This document shows, piece after piece, positions 26,331 to 34,599 of a stretch of 64,000 nucleotides of DNA (position 1 is the stretch's first letter; the number at the start of each line of letters is the position of its first letter). This stretch comes from Haloplanus salinarum. GTDB taxonomy: Archaea > Halobacteriota > Halobacteria > Halobacteriales > Haloferacaceae. Made by a program: the position numbers and the translations under genes. The notes under the pieces are model-generated. The model had not been told where the DNA came from and ran no database searches. It was given only the letters and a program-made list of their open reading frames with translations. Where the stretch lies: positions 3,106,987-3,170,986 of the forward strand of contig NZ_CP101823.1 of assembly GCF_024498175.1 (NCBI RefSeq). Direction: 5' to 3'.

Positions 26331-27308
26331 ATGCTCGGGATCGAACTCACCCCCGAACATCCGATCGACCGACTGGTCGAACTCGGCACCGTGGCCGAAC
26401 GCGCCGGCTACGACACCGTCTTCGTCTCCAGTCACTACAACAACCGGTCGCCCTTCGCCGCCCTCTCGCGGCTCGCGGCCGCGACCGACGAGGTCCGAAT
26501 CGGCCCCGGCGTCGTCAACCCGCTCGAACGCCACCCGGTCACCCTCGCGGGCGAGGTGGCGACCGTCGCGGAGGCGAGCGACGGCCGCGCCGTCTTCGGG
26601 GTCGGCCCCGGAGATCCCTCGACGCTCGCCAACCTCGGCCTCGCCGACGACCGCGGCCTCCGCCCAGTCCTGGAGGCGTTCAAAGTCGCCCAACGCCTCT
26701 GGGACGGCGAGCGCGTCACCCACGACGGTACCTTCGAGGCCGAGGACGCGGGGCTCAATTTCGACGTGCCGACCCCCATCCCCACCTACGTCGGCGGCGA
26801 GGGACCCCACATGTGCAAGATGGCCGCCAAACACGCCGACGGTCTCCTCTTCAACGGCTCCCATCCCGCGGACCTGCGCTGGGCGCGCGAACAGGTCGAC
26901 GACGGCCTCGACGACCGCCTCGACGGCCTCGGCGCGTTCGACCTCGCGGCCTACGCCAGCGTCAGCGTCGCCGACGACGCCGCGGCCGCCCGGGAAGCCG
27001 CCCGTCCCCCCGTCGCCTTCATCGCCGCCGGCGCCGCCCCGCCCGTCCTCGACCGCCACAGCCTCGACCACGGCCGCGCCGACGACATCGGGGCCGCGCT
27101 GAGCGCCGGCGACTTCGAGGCCGCCTTCGACCGCGTCTCCCCCGCCATGATCGACGCCTTCTGCATCGCGGGCACGGTCGACACCGTCGCCGACCGGATG
27201 GCCGCCGTGCTGGACCACGCCGACAGCCTCGTCGTCGGATCGCCGCTCGGCCCGGACCTGGACACCGCCATCGACCTCGCGGCGACGGCCCACGACCGCG
27301 CGACGTAA
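26331..27308 (+). CDS. mer: F420-dependent 5,10-methylenetetrahydromethanopterin/THF reductase homologue
   Basis: A 325-aa LLM-superfamily TIM barrel. The start MLGIELTPEHPIDRL matches the N-terminus of Mer, followed by VSSHYNNRSPFAALSRLA, the nonprolyl cis-peptide region ERHPVTLAGEVATVAEASDGRAVFGVGPGD and a late C-terminal IAGTVDTVADRM. Mer of methanogens reduces methylene-H4MPT with F420H2; the haloarchaeal homologue is thought to serve folate C1 metabolism. An in-frame GTG at 26316 is possible but 26331 aligns better with known Mer starts. Its stop overlaps the next ATG (TAATG). Confidence 0.88.
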   Translation: MLGIELTPEHPIDRLVELGTVAERAGYDTVFVSSHYNNRSPFAALSRLAAATDEVRIGPGVVNPLERHPVTLAGEVATVAEASDGRAVFGVGPGDPSTLANLGLADDRGLRPVLEAFKVAQRLWDGERVTHDGTFEAEDAGLNFDVPTPIPTYVGGEGPHMCKMAAKHADGLLFNGSHPADLRWAREQVDDGLDDRLDGLGAFDLAAYASVSVADDAAAAREAARPPVAFIAAGAAPPVLDRHSLDHGRADDIGAALSAGDFEAAFDRVSPAMIDAFCIAGTVDTVADRMAAVLDHADSLVVGSPLGPDLDTAIDLAATAHDRAT

Positions 27309-27547
27309 TGGCTAAACCCGTGGCGGCCGACTTCGCTCGCGTGTCCGACCGCTCGCTCGACGAGTTCGCGCGCGCCGGAAACGACGGGGACGGCGACGCC
27401 GCCACCGCCGAGAGCGATCCAGCCGTGCCGACGATGCGGTGGTCGCCCGAGGGCGACGCCTGCGCCGACTGCGGCGCGACCGCTCCGCGCCTGTGGCACG
27501 CGGGCGACGACGATGTCTTCGTCTGTGCCGACTGCAAGGAGTGGTAG
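27308..27547 (+). CDS. Small zinc-ribbon protein (DUF7573-like)
   Basis: A 79-aa protein. The N-terminal part is RVSDRSLDEFARAG, then an acidic linker, then a treble-Cys ribbon with DACADCGATAPRLWHA and VFVCADCKEW (two CxxC pairs). It resembles a haloarchaeal family I know as DUF7573, without assigned function. The start ATG overlaps the mer stop (27306-27310 reads TAATG), implying translational coupling. It ends 8 nt before the mutL stop, convergently. Confidence 0.75.
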   Translation: MAKPVAADFARVSDRSLDEFARAGNDGDGDAATAESDPAVPTMRWSPEGDACADCGATAPRLWHAGDDDVFVCADCKEW

Positions 27548-27555
27548 CCGATCCG

Positions 27556-29202
27556 TCATCCCCGTCGCGGGTGTCGCTCGAACCCGCGGGCGAGGTGGGC
27601 CTCGTCGACGGCGAGGACGGTCGGCCGCCCGTGTGGGCAGGCGAAGGGCTGCTCGCAGGCGCCGAGGCGGTCGACCAGCCCCGCCGCCTCCGCGTCGGTG
27701 AGGTCGTCCCCAGCCTTCAGCGACGGGTGACAGGCCAGGTCCGCGAGGAGGGCGTCCCGGCCGTCCGGATCCTCGCCCGCCCGCAGCGCCGCGAGGGCGT
27801 CCCGGAGCGATTCGGGGTCGGCGACCCGCCCCACCGGCGCCGGCACGGCCCGCACTCTGACGGTCCCCCCGCCGAAGGGGTCGGCGTCGAAGCCGAGCGT
27901 GGCGAGTTCGTCGGCGTACCGCTCGACGGCCGCCGCCGCCTCGGGCGCGAGCGACAGCGTCGCCGGCGGGTCGAGGGACGCCGAGGGGACGTCCGCCGAC
28001 GCCACCGCCTCGCGCAACCGCTCGTAGTTGATCCGCTCGTGGGCGGCGTGCTGGTCGATCACGAGCAGGTCGTCGCCGGCCGCACAGAGCACGTAACAGC
28101 CGCTGAACTGACCGATCACGTCGGCCTCGCCGAGCGCCGATGGCGCCGACTCGACCGGATCGAGCGCCGCCTCCAGGTCCATCGCCACGTCCGCCGACCG
28201 CCGCAGGTCGGCCGTCGAGAGCGCGTCGGCGACGGCGTCCTCGACGGCGCCCTCGACGGCGTCGGCCGCCCTGATCGCCACCCGCTCTTTCGTCGGGTGG
28301 ACGTTCGGATCCACTGCCCGCGCCGGTAGCGACACCGACAGCGCGGCGACCGGGTGGCGGTCGCCCGGCAGGAGCGAGCCGTAGCCCCGTGCTATCGCTC
28401 GGCGGAGCCCCGGCATCGCGACCGGCCGCCCGTTGACCGCGACGCGGACGTGATCGGCCGACGCGCGGGTGATCGACGGGTAGGCGAGCAGGCCCCGGAT
28501 CCCGACCGACGCCTCCCCGTCGCCCATCGGAACGCTCGCCCCGGCGTCGAGGGTCGTACTCTCGCGGGCCACCTCCCGGTCGTAGACCGCCAGCGCGGCG
28601 TCCGCGAACGACCCCGACCCCGGGGTGGCGAAGGTCCGCCTGCCGTCGTGCGTGAGGGTGACGGCTACCTCGGGGCGGAGGAGCGCGTACGCGGCGACGC
28701 GGTCGCTGATCCGCTCGAACTCCGTCGCCGGCGCGGCCATCGATGCCCGTCGCGCCGGCCGGTTGTGGAACAGGTCGGTCACCTCGACGGTCGTCCCCTG
28801 CCCCCGTCCCGTGGCCTCGACGGTCACGTCGCCGTCGGCGGCGCGGACCCGCGTCGCTCGCGGCCCGCCGTCGTTCGTCGTCAGCGTCAGCGTCGCCACG
28901 TCGGCGATGCTGGCGAGCGCCTCGCCGCGGAACCCGAGCGTCTCGACCGCCCGTAGGTCGCCGTCCGGGAGTTTGGTCGTCGTGTGACGCTCCACGGCGC
29001 GTTCGGCGTCCGCCCGGCGCATCCCCCGGCCGTCGTCGACGACGCGGATCCGCTCGGTGCCGCCCGCCGTCACCTCGACTTCGATCCGCTCGGCGCCGGC
29101 GTCGAGGGCGTTCTCCACGAGTTCGACGACGACGCGTGCCGGCCGCGTCACCACCTCGCCGGCGGCGATGCGGTCGACCGTCTCCCGATCCAGTCGCCTC
29201 AT
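27556..29202 (-). CDS. mutL: DNA mismatch repair protein MutL
   Basis: A 548-aa GHKL ATPase of the MutL family. The N-terminal motifs are present: VVELVENALDAGA (motif I), DDGRGM (II) and ETLGFRGEALASIADV (III). The C-terminal domain carries the endonuclease motif VIDQHAAHERINYE and the metal-site segments ACHPSLKAG and CEQPFACPHGRPT, so it is the nicking, strand-discrimination-independent type. It binds MutS to direct excision. It overlaps mutS by 4 nt (ATGA), so the two are translationally coupled. Confidence 0.96.
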   Translation of the reverse strand: MRRLDRETVDRIAAGEVVTRPARVVVELVENALDAGAERIEVEVTAGGTERIRVVDDGRGMRRADAERAVERHTTTKLPDGDLRAVETLGFRGEALASIADVATLTLTTNDGGPRATRVRAADGDVTVEATGRGQGTTVEVTDLFHNRPARRASMAAPATEFERISDRVAAYALLRPEVAVTLTHDGRRTFATPGSGSFADAALAVYDREVARESTTLDAGASVPMGDGEASVGIRGLLAYPSITRASADHVRVAVNGRPVAMPGLRRAIARGYGSLLPGDRHPVAALSVSLPARAVDPNVHPTKERVAIRAADAVEGAVEDAVADALSTADLRRSADVAMDLEAALDPVESAPSALGEADVIGQFSGCYVLCAAGDDLLVIDQHAAHERINYERLREAVASADVPSASLDPPATLSLAPEAAAAVERYADELATLGFDADPFGGGTVRVRAVPAPVGRVADPESLRDALAALRAGEDPDGRDALLADLACHPSLKAGDDLTDAEAAGLVDRLGACEQPFACPHGRPTVLAVDEAHLARGFERHPRRG

Positions 29203-31901
29203 GGCTCCTCGACCCGGTCTTTCAGGTCCGCCAGCAGGTTCAGCGCCTCGATGGGCGTCGTCGTCGCGAGGTCGGCCTCGCGGAGGGCGGTGACGACGTC
29301 GGGGTCGACCGTCGCCGTCCCCGTCCCCGTCCCCGGTTCACTCCCGTCACCGTCCGTGCCGCCGGCGGCGCCCTCGGCCTCGCGGGCCGCCGTTCCGTTC
29401 GTGGCGTCCCCCGCCCCGACCGCTCCGGTCAGCGTCATCTGGGTCCCCGTCCCCTCGTCGTCGACGAGCGTCCGCGCCCGCTCGACCACCGGATCGGGAA
29501 CGCCCGCCATCCGCGCCACCTCGACGCCGTACGACGACGAGGCCGGCCCCTCGGCGACACGGTGGAGGAAGGTCACGTCGCCGCCGGATCGGGGGTCGTC
29601 CGGCGCGTCCTCGCGCTCCGCGGCGAAGTGGAGGTTCCGGACGCGTTCGCGCTCGTCGGCCAGCCCCGTCAAGTCGTGGTAGTGAGTGGCAAAGAGCGTC
29701 GTCGCCCCCACCTCGTCGTGGACGAACTCGACGGTGGCCCGGGCGATGGCGCGGCCGTCGGCGGTGCTCGTGCCGCGACCCACCTCGTCGAGCAGGATCA
29801 GGGACTCGCCCGTCGCCTCGTGGAGGATCTCGGTGAGTTCGGTCATCTCGCGCATGAACGTCGACTGCCCGCCCGCGATGTCGTCGCTCGCGCCGACGCG
29901 GGTGAACACGCGGTCGACGGTCGGGAGGCGGGCGTCGTCGGCCGGGACGAAACTCCCCGCCTGTGCCAGCACGACGATCAGCGCCACCTGGCGCATGTAC
30001 GTCGACTTGCCGCTCATGTTGGGGCCGGTGACGAGCGTCACGCTCCCCGGCGGCAGGGCTGCGTCGTTCGGGACGAAGCGCTCCTGTGCCGCCTCGACGA
30101 CCGGGTGGCGACCGGCCTGAATCTCGATTTCGCCCCCCGCCTCGCGGACGCTCGGACGGACGTAGTCCCGGTCGACGGCGACCGTCGCCAGCGCCACGAG
30201 CGCGTCCAGTTCCGCGAGCGCGTCCGCGAGCGCCTGGATCCGGTCGGTCTCCGCGGCGACCGACGACCGCACCTCGCGGAAGCGCTCGTACTCCAGTGCG
30301 TCGGCGCGCTCGGCGGCGCCGATGATCTCCTCCTCCCGCTCTTTCAGCTCCGGCGTGTAGAACCGCTCGGCGTTCTTCAGCGTCTGCCGGCGCCGGTAGT
30401 CGTCCGGCACCCGGTCCAGGTTGGGGTCGGTCACCTCGATGTAGTACCCGTGGACCTGGTTGTGCCCGACCGACAGGGAGTCGATGCCCGTCCGCTCTCG
30501 CTCCCGGGCTTCGAGGTCGGCCACCCACTCCCGGCCCTCGCGCTCGGTCGCCCGCAACGCGTCGAGTTCGTCGTCGAACCCCTCGCGAACGACGCCACCC
30601 TCGGTCACCTCGACGGGCGGGTCGGAGCGGATCGATCGCTCGATCAGGTCCCGGACGTCGGGCAGCGGGTCGATCCGCTCCCCGAGGGTTCGCAGGCGTG
30701 ACGCCTCGCACCCGTCGAGCGCGTCGACGACGGTCGGCACGGCGCCGAGCGTCGTCGCGAGCGACCGGAGGTCGCGGGCGTCCGCCCGCTCCCGGGAGAT
30801 CCGGCCGGCCAGGCGTTCGAGGTCGTACACCTCGCGGAGCGCCTCGCGGACCGTCTCCCGGGTCAGCGCGTCGGCGGCGAGTTCGCCGACCGCGTCGTGG
30901 CGCGCCTCGATCCGGTCGCGGTCGATCAGCGGCCGCCGGAGCCAGCCGTCGAGTTTCCGCCGGCCGAGCGCACAGGTCGTCTCGTCGAGGACCGAAAACA
31001 GCGTCGCGCCGGCGCCGGCGCCGGCGCCGCGGTTCTCGAACAGTTCGAGGCTCCGGATGGCCGTCGCGTCGAGCGCGAGGGCGTCCCGTGGATCGTACCG
31101 CCGAATGCGGGTGACGTACTCCAAAGGCCCGTCGTCGCCCTGCGTCCACTCCGCGTAGGCGAGGGCCGCGCCGCAGGCCCGGCGCTCGGCGGCGGACTCG
31201 ACCACCGCGGTCGGGGACGCGACGTAGGCTTCGAGGCGCTCGGTCGCCGCGTCGTCGTCGAGTCGGGCCGCCTCGTGGTCGGTCACCATGGGGTCGACCG
31301 ACAGCGCCTCGCGGTCGACCGTCGCGTCCGGCCCGACGAGCAACTCGGCGGGGGCGAGGCGGTCGAGTTCCGCGATCAGTCCGGGATCGTCCGAGGGGCT
31401 GGTGACCCGACACTCGCCGGTCGAGGCGTCGACGGCGGCGACGGCCCGTGTCGCCCCCTCCCGGGTCACCGCGGCGACGTAGTTGGTCGTGCCAGTCCCC
31501 AGGAGTTCGTCGTCGAGGACCGTCCCCGGGGTCACCACCTGCGTCACCGCGCGGTCGACGAGCCCCGTCGCCTCCGCGGGCGACTCCACCTGCTCCGCGA
31601 TGGCGACCCGATACCCCGCGTCGAGCAGTCGCTCGACGTACGCCGCGGCGTCGTCGACGGGGATGCCCGCCATCGGGTAGGTGCCCGTGCTGTCCTCGCG
31701 TTGCGTGAGCGTGAGCTCGCAGATCCGCGCCGTCTCCTCGGCGGCCTCGCAGTAGGTCTGATAGAAGTCGCCGTTCTGGAAGAGCAGGAGGGCGTCCTCG
31801 TAGTCGGCACAGCACTCGAAGTACTGCCGCAACATCGGCGTCAGGTCCGCCTCGGCGTCGACCATGCCGTCGGGGGGACCGGTCACGGCGTCCGCGTCCA
31901 T
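29199..31901 (-). CDS. mutS: DNA mismatch repair protein MutS (Phe-Tyr-Gln variant)
   Basis: A 900-aa MutS1-type protein. An N-terminal mismatch-binding domain, connector, core/lever/clamp and ATPase are all present. The mismatch-recognition motif here reads NGDFYQTYCEAAEE (Phe46-Tyr47-Gln48), where E. coli MutS has Phe36-x-Glu38. Walker A is TGPNMSGKSTYMRQ, followed by DIAGGQSTFMREMTE and LILLDEVGRGTSTADGRAIA. It recognises mispairs and recruits MutL. The first ATG at 31901 gives MDADAVTGPPDGM; an internal ATG at residue 13 is also possible. A Gly/Ala/Asp-rich linker lies near the C-terminus. Confidence 0.94.
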   Translation of the reverse strand: MDADAVTGPPDGMVDAEADLTPMLRQYFECCADYEDALLLFQNGDFYQTYCEAAEETARICELTLTQREDSTGTYPMAGIPVDDAAAYVERLLDAGYRVAIAEQVESPAEATGLVDRAVTQVVTPGTVLDDELLGTGTTNYVAAVTREGATRAVAAVDASTGECRVTSPSDDPGLIAELDRLAPAELLVGPDATVDREALSVDPMVTDHEAARLDDDAATERLEAYVASPTAVVESAAERRACGAALAYAEWTQGDDGPLEYVTRIRRYDPRDALALDATAIRSLELFENRGAGAGAGATLFSVLDETTCALGRRKLDGWLRRPLIDRDRIEARHDAVGELAADALTRETVREALREVYDLERLAGRISRERADARDLRSLATTLGAVPTVVDALDGCEASRLRTLGERIDPLPDVRDLIERSIRSDPPVEVTEGGVVREGFDDELDALRATEREGREWVADLEARERERTGIDSLSVGHNQVHGYYIEVTDPNLDRVPDDYRRRQTLKNAERFYTPELKEREEEIIGAAERADALEYERFREVRSSVAAETDRIQALADALAELDALVALATVAVDRDYVRPSVREAGGEIEIQAGRHPVVEAAQERFVPNDAALPPGSVTLVTGPNMSGKSTYMRQVALIVVLAQAGSFVPADDARLPTVDRVFTRVGASDDIAGGQSTFMREMTELTEILHEATGESLILLDEVGRGTSTADGRAIARATVEFVHDEVGATTLFATHYHDLTGLADERERVRNLHFAAEREDAPDDPRSGGDVTFLHRVAEGPASSSYGVEVARMAGVPDPVVERARTLVDDEGTGTQMTLTGAVGAGDATNGTAAREAEGAAGGTDGDGSEPGTGTGTATVDPDVVTALREADLATTTPIEALNLLADLKDRVEEP

Positions 31902-32034
31902 ATCCCCAGTCCGGCGGTCGAGGGATAAAAACCGTCAGGGTCGCCGGCGGCTCGGACGGAGTATCGTAACCGTGTACCGGTGGGTCGTCAGGACAGCCCG
32001 GCGACCTACCGGTACTGACTTCGGATAAACGGTC

Positions 32035-32460
32035 TCACAGCTCCGTCACCCACGCCCGGTAGTCGTCGTCGAGGTCGTAGGTGACCTGGAGGGCGCGGTC
32101 GAGGAACTGCCCGAGGCGGCTGGCGTCCGAGCGGGCGGTGACCCGGACGTTCGCCCCCTCGGCCTCCTCGGGGCGGTCGATCCGCTCGATGCGGAACTCG
32201 GGGAACTCGTCGAGCAGGCGCTTCAGGCGGTCGAGCTCCGCGTCAGTGCAGTCGAGGTTGAACGTCTTCTCGGCGAACTGGATCCAGGGGACCGGCGTCC
32301 CTTCGCCGTCGTCGTCCTCGCCGCCGGGGTCCACCCCCGGCACGTCGGCCGGGTCGACCTCGACGGTGAGGAACGGACTGCCGCGGTTCCGGTGGGCGAG
32401 GACCGCCTCCGCGAACAGTTTTCGTCGGTCGGCGGCGTCGGCGGCGTCGAACCGTGTCAT
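32035..32460 (-). CDS. Conserved haloarchaeal hypothetical protein, 141 aa
   Basis: An acidic soluble protein with no recognised domain. The N-terminus is helical (AADAADRRKLFAEAVLAHRNRGSPFLTVEVDP). The middle has an Asp/Glu-rich loop, then WIQFAEKTFNLDCTDAELDRLKRLLDEFPEF and strand-like segments (VRVTARSDASRLGQFLD). The ATG at 32460 (MTRFDAADAAD) is the last sensible start; the much longer open frame upstream is shadow of the protease gene. It is divergent from the site-2 protease gene. Confidence 0.65.
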   Translation of the reverse strand: MTRFDAADAADRRKLFAEAVLAHRNRGSPFLTVEVDPADVPGVDPGGEDDDGEGTPVPWIQFAEKTFNLDCTDAELDRLKRLLDEFPEFRIERIDRPEEAEGANVRVTARSDASRLGQFLDRALQVTYDLDDDYRAWVTEL

Positions 32461-32550
32461 GCGTCCCCCTTGGCTCCCCCCGACAAAAAGCGGGGCGTTC
32501 CCGCCCCCGTATCCGAACGCCTTTTGCCGTCGCGGCCCTCCCTCGGATCG

Positions 32551-34344
32551 ATGAACACGCTGCTGTGGGTGCTCGTCGGCGTTCTCGTCTACTCCCTCGT
32601 CGCGAAGGCGCTCCAGATCCGGGGGTATCTCCCCGATTCGGTCCGGCTGCAGGGCCCCATCGCGACGATCCACACCCGCCGCGGTCGTGCCCTCCTCACC
32701 CGCCTCGCCCGACCCAAACGCTTCTGGCGGGCCTACAGCAACGTCGGCGTCGGCGTCGCCCTCGTGATCATGGCCGGGATGTTCGTCCTCCTGCTCTTCC
32801 AGGCGGTGACCATCCTCCGGAACCCGCCGGCGCCGTCGGCGGTCAACCAGCCACAGAACTTCCTGGTCGTCCCCGGCGTCAACGACTTCCTCCCGCTCGC
32901 GGTGGCGCCCGAAATCGTCTTCGGCCTCCTGGTCGGCCTCGTCGTCCACGAGGGGGGGCACGGCCTCCTCTGTCGGGTCGAGGATATCGACATCGACTCG
33001 ATGGGGCTCGTCCTCCTGGCGATCATCCCGCTCGGGGCGTTCGTCGAACCCGACGAGGAGAGCCAGCGGACGGCCGACCGCGGCGGCCGCACCCGGATGT
33101 TCGCGGCCGGCGTGACCAACAACTTCGTGCTGACGGCCGTCGCGTTCGCCCTCCTCTTCGGACCCGTCATCGGCGCCGTCGGCGTCGCCCCGGGCGTCGC
33201 CGTCGACGGCGCCTACGAGGGCTCGCCCGCCGCGACGGCGGGCGTCGCGAACGGCGACCGCATCACCGCCGTCGGCGACACCGCCGTCGGGAGCGAGAGC
33301 GACCTCGACGCCGCCCTCCTCGCGGCCGAGAACCGCACTGTCGAGGTCGAGGTCGACGGCGACCGCACCGTCCGCGTCGAACGCTCGCTCGTGATCGTCG
33401 GGAGCGTCGCGGGCAACCCCGCGAACCTCTCCGTCGAGAGCGGCGAGGACCCCATCCGGGTGACGGCCGTCAACGGCACGCCCGTCGACACCCGCGGGGA
33501 GTTCCGCGATGCGACGGCCGACCGGGAGGTCGCCCGTATCGAGACGACCGCCGGCGACGCCGTCGTCCCCGTCGGCGCCTACGTCACCCGCGCCGCGCCG
33601 GACGGGCCGCTGGCGAACGCCAGCGCCCCCACCAACGCCAGCATGATCGTCACCGAAATCGACGGAAAGCGGGTCACCTCCTCCGGCGACCTGGCACGCG
33701 TCCTCGACGAGTACGAGGCGGGCGACCGGGTGCCCGTCCGCGCCCACGTCGACGGCGAGTTCGAGACCTACGACGTGCGCCTCGGCGAGAACCCGCGCGA
33801 CGGGCGGGGCTTCCTCGGCGTCGACATCTTCCCCGGGACGAGCGGGCTGCTCGTCACCGACTTCGGCGTCCGGGACTACCCCGCCGGCACCTACCTCGAA
33901 CTCCTCGGGGGCGACGGCGGCTCGGGCTCGGCCACACCCTTCCCCGGGCTGACCGACTCGCCCCTGAGCCTCGTCTACGTCGCCCTGATCCTTCCCCTCG
34001 CCTCCTTCGTCCTCGGGATTCCGAACTTCCCGGGCTTTACCCCCGCCGTGACGAACTTCTACGTCGTCGAGGGGCCGCTCGCCCCGCTCGGTGACGGGGT
34101 GTTCATCCTCGCGAACGTCCTCTTCTGGGCCGCGTGGGTCAACCTCCAGCTCGGCCTGTTCAACTGCATTCCCGGCTACCCGCTCGACGGCGGCCGCATC
34201 CTGCGGATGGGCACCGAAGCGGTGGTGTCGCGGCTCCCCGTCGGCGACCCCGAACGCTTCGTCCGCACCGTCACCACCGGCATCGGGTTGACGATGCTCG
34301 CGTCGCTCCTCCTGATGATCTTCGGGCCGCAGTTGCTGTCCTAG
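32551..34344 (+). CDS. Site-2 protease-family metallopeptidase with PDZ-like domains
   Basis: A 597-aa M50 intramembrane protease. Zinc ligands are HEGGH (His133, Glu134, His137) in membrane segment VFGLLVGLVVHEGGHGLLC, and the third ligand region is YPLDGGRI near residue 544 in the last membrane bundle. Between them are two PDZ-like domains (about 210-300 and 360-410), with GSPAATAGVANGDRITAVGD. Family members cut membrane-bound proteins such as anti-sigma factors. No adjacent substrate is visible. The ATG at 32551 (MNTLLWVLVGVLVYSLVAKA) starts in a membrane helix. Confidence 0.9.
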   Translation: MNTLLWVLVGVLVYSLVAKALQIRGYLPDSVRLQGPIATIHTRRGRALLTRLARPKRFWRAYSNVGVGVALVIMAGMFVLLLFQAVTILRNPPAPSAVNQPQNFLVVPGVNDFLPLAVAPEIVFGLLVGLVVHEGGHGLLCRVEDIDIDSMGLVLLAIIPLGAFVEPDEESQRTADRGGRTRMFAAGVTNNFVLTAVAFALLFGPVIGAVGVAPGVAVDGAYEGSPAATAGVANGDRITAVGDTAVGSESDLDAALLAAENRTVEVEVDGDRTVRVERSLVIVGSVAGNPANLSVESGEDPIRVTAVNGTPVDTRGEFRDATADREVARIETTAGDAVVPVGAYVTRAAPDGPLANASAPTNASMIVTEIDGKRVTSSGDLARVLDEYEAGDRVPVRAHVDGEFETYDVRLGENPRDGRGFLGVDIFPGTSGLLVTDFGVRDYPAGTYLELLGGDGGSGSATPFPGLTDSPLSLVYVALILPLASFVLGIPNFPGFTPAVTNFYVVEGPLAPLGDGVFILANVLFWAAWVNLQLGLFNCIPGYPLDGGRILRMGTEAVVSRLPVGDPERFVRTVTTGIGLTMLASLLLMIFGPQLLS

Positions 34345-34599
34345 CCCCCGACACTTCGACCTTTCACTGCGCTCGGAGCCTGCGGCTCCTCGCTCACAAA
34401 AGCTCGATCAAAAACCTCGGGCCTCCCTTCGGTCAGCTCTCGGCCCGTGAGCGAGCGCCGCTCGCGGTGGGTGAGTCCCTCAGCCTCAGCAACCGTCCCG
34501 TCACCGCAGCGCCCCGCCTCCGCCACCACATCACTCCGCAACCGCACCGCGCGGCGCGGACACGCAACTCCCATACCTCCCCGGTCCCAACGGACGCCC
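34345..34599. repeat. Intergenic element with haloarchaeal dispersed repeat and a hairpin
   Basis: Between the site-2 protease and the Cld fusion gene. A GGAGCC/GGCTCC hairpin (34375-34389) is followed by the motif CTCGCTCACAAAAGCTCGA (34389-34407), whose reverse complement resembles the element at 40451-40481. Short stretches such as CGAGCGCCGCTCGC follow. I see no gene in it. This looks like a degenerate dispersed repeat; comparison with other copies is needed to call its ends. Confidence 0.5.
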
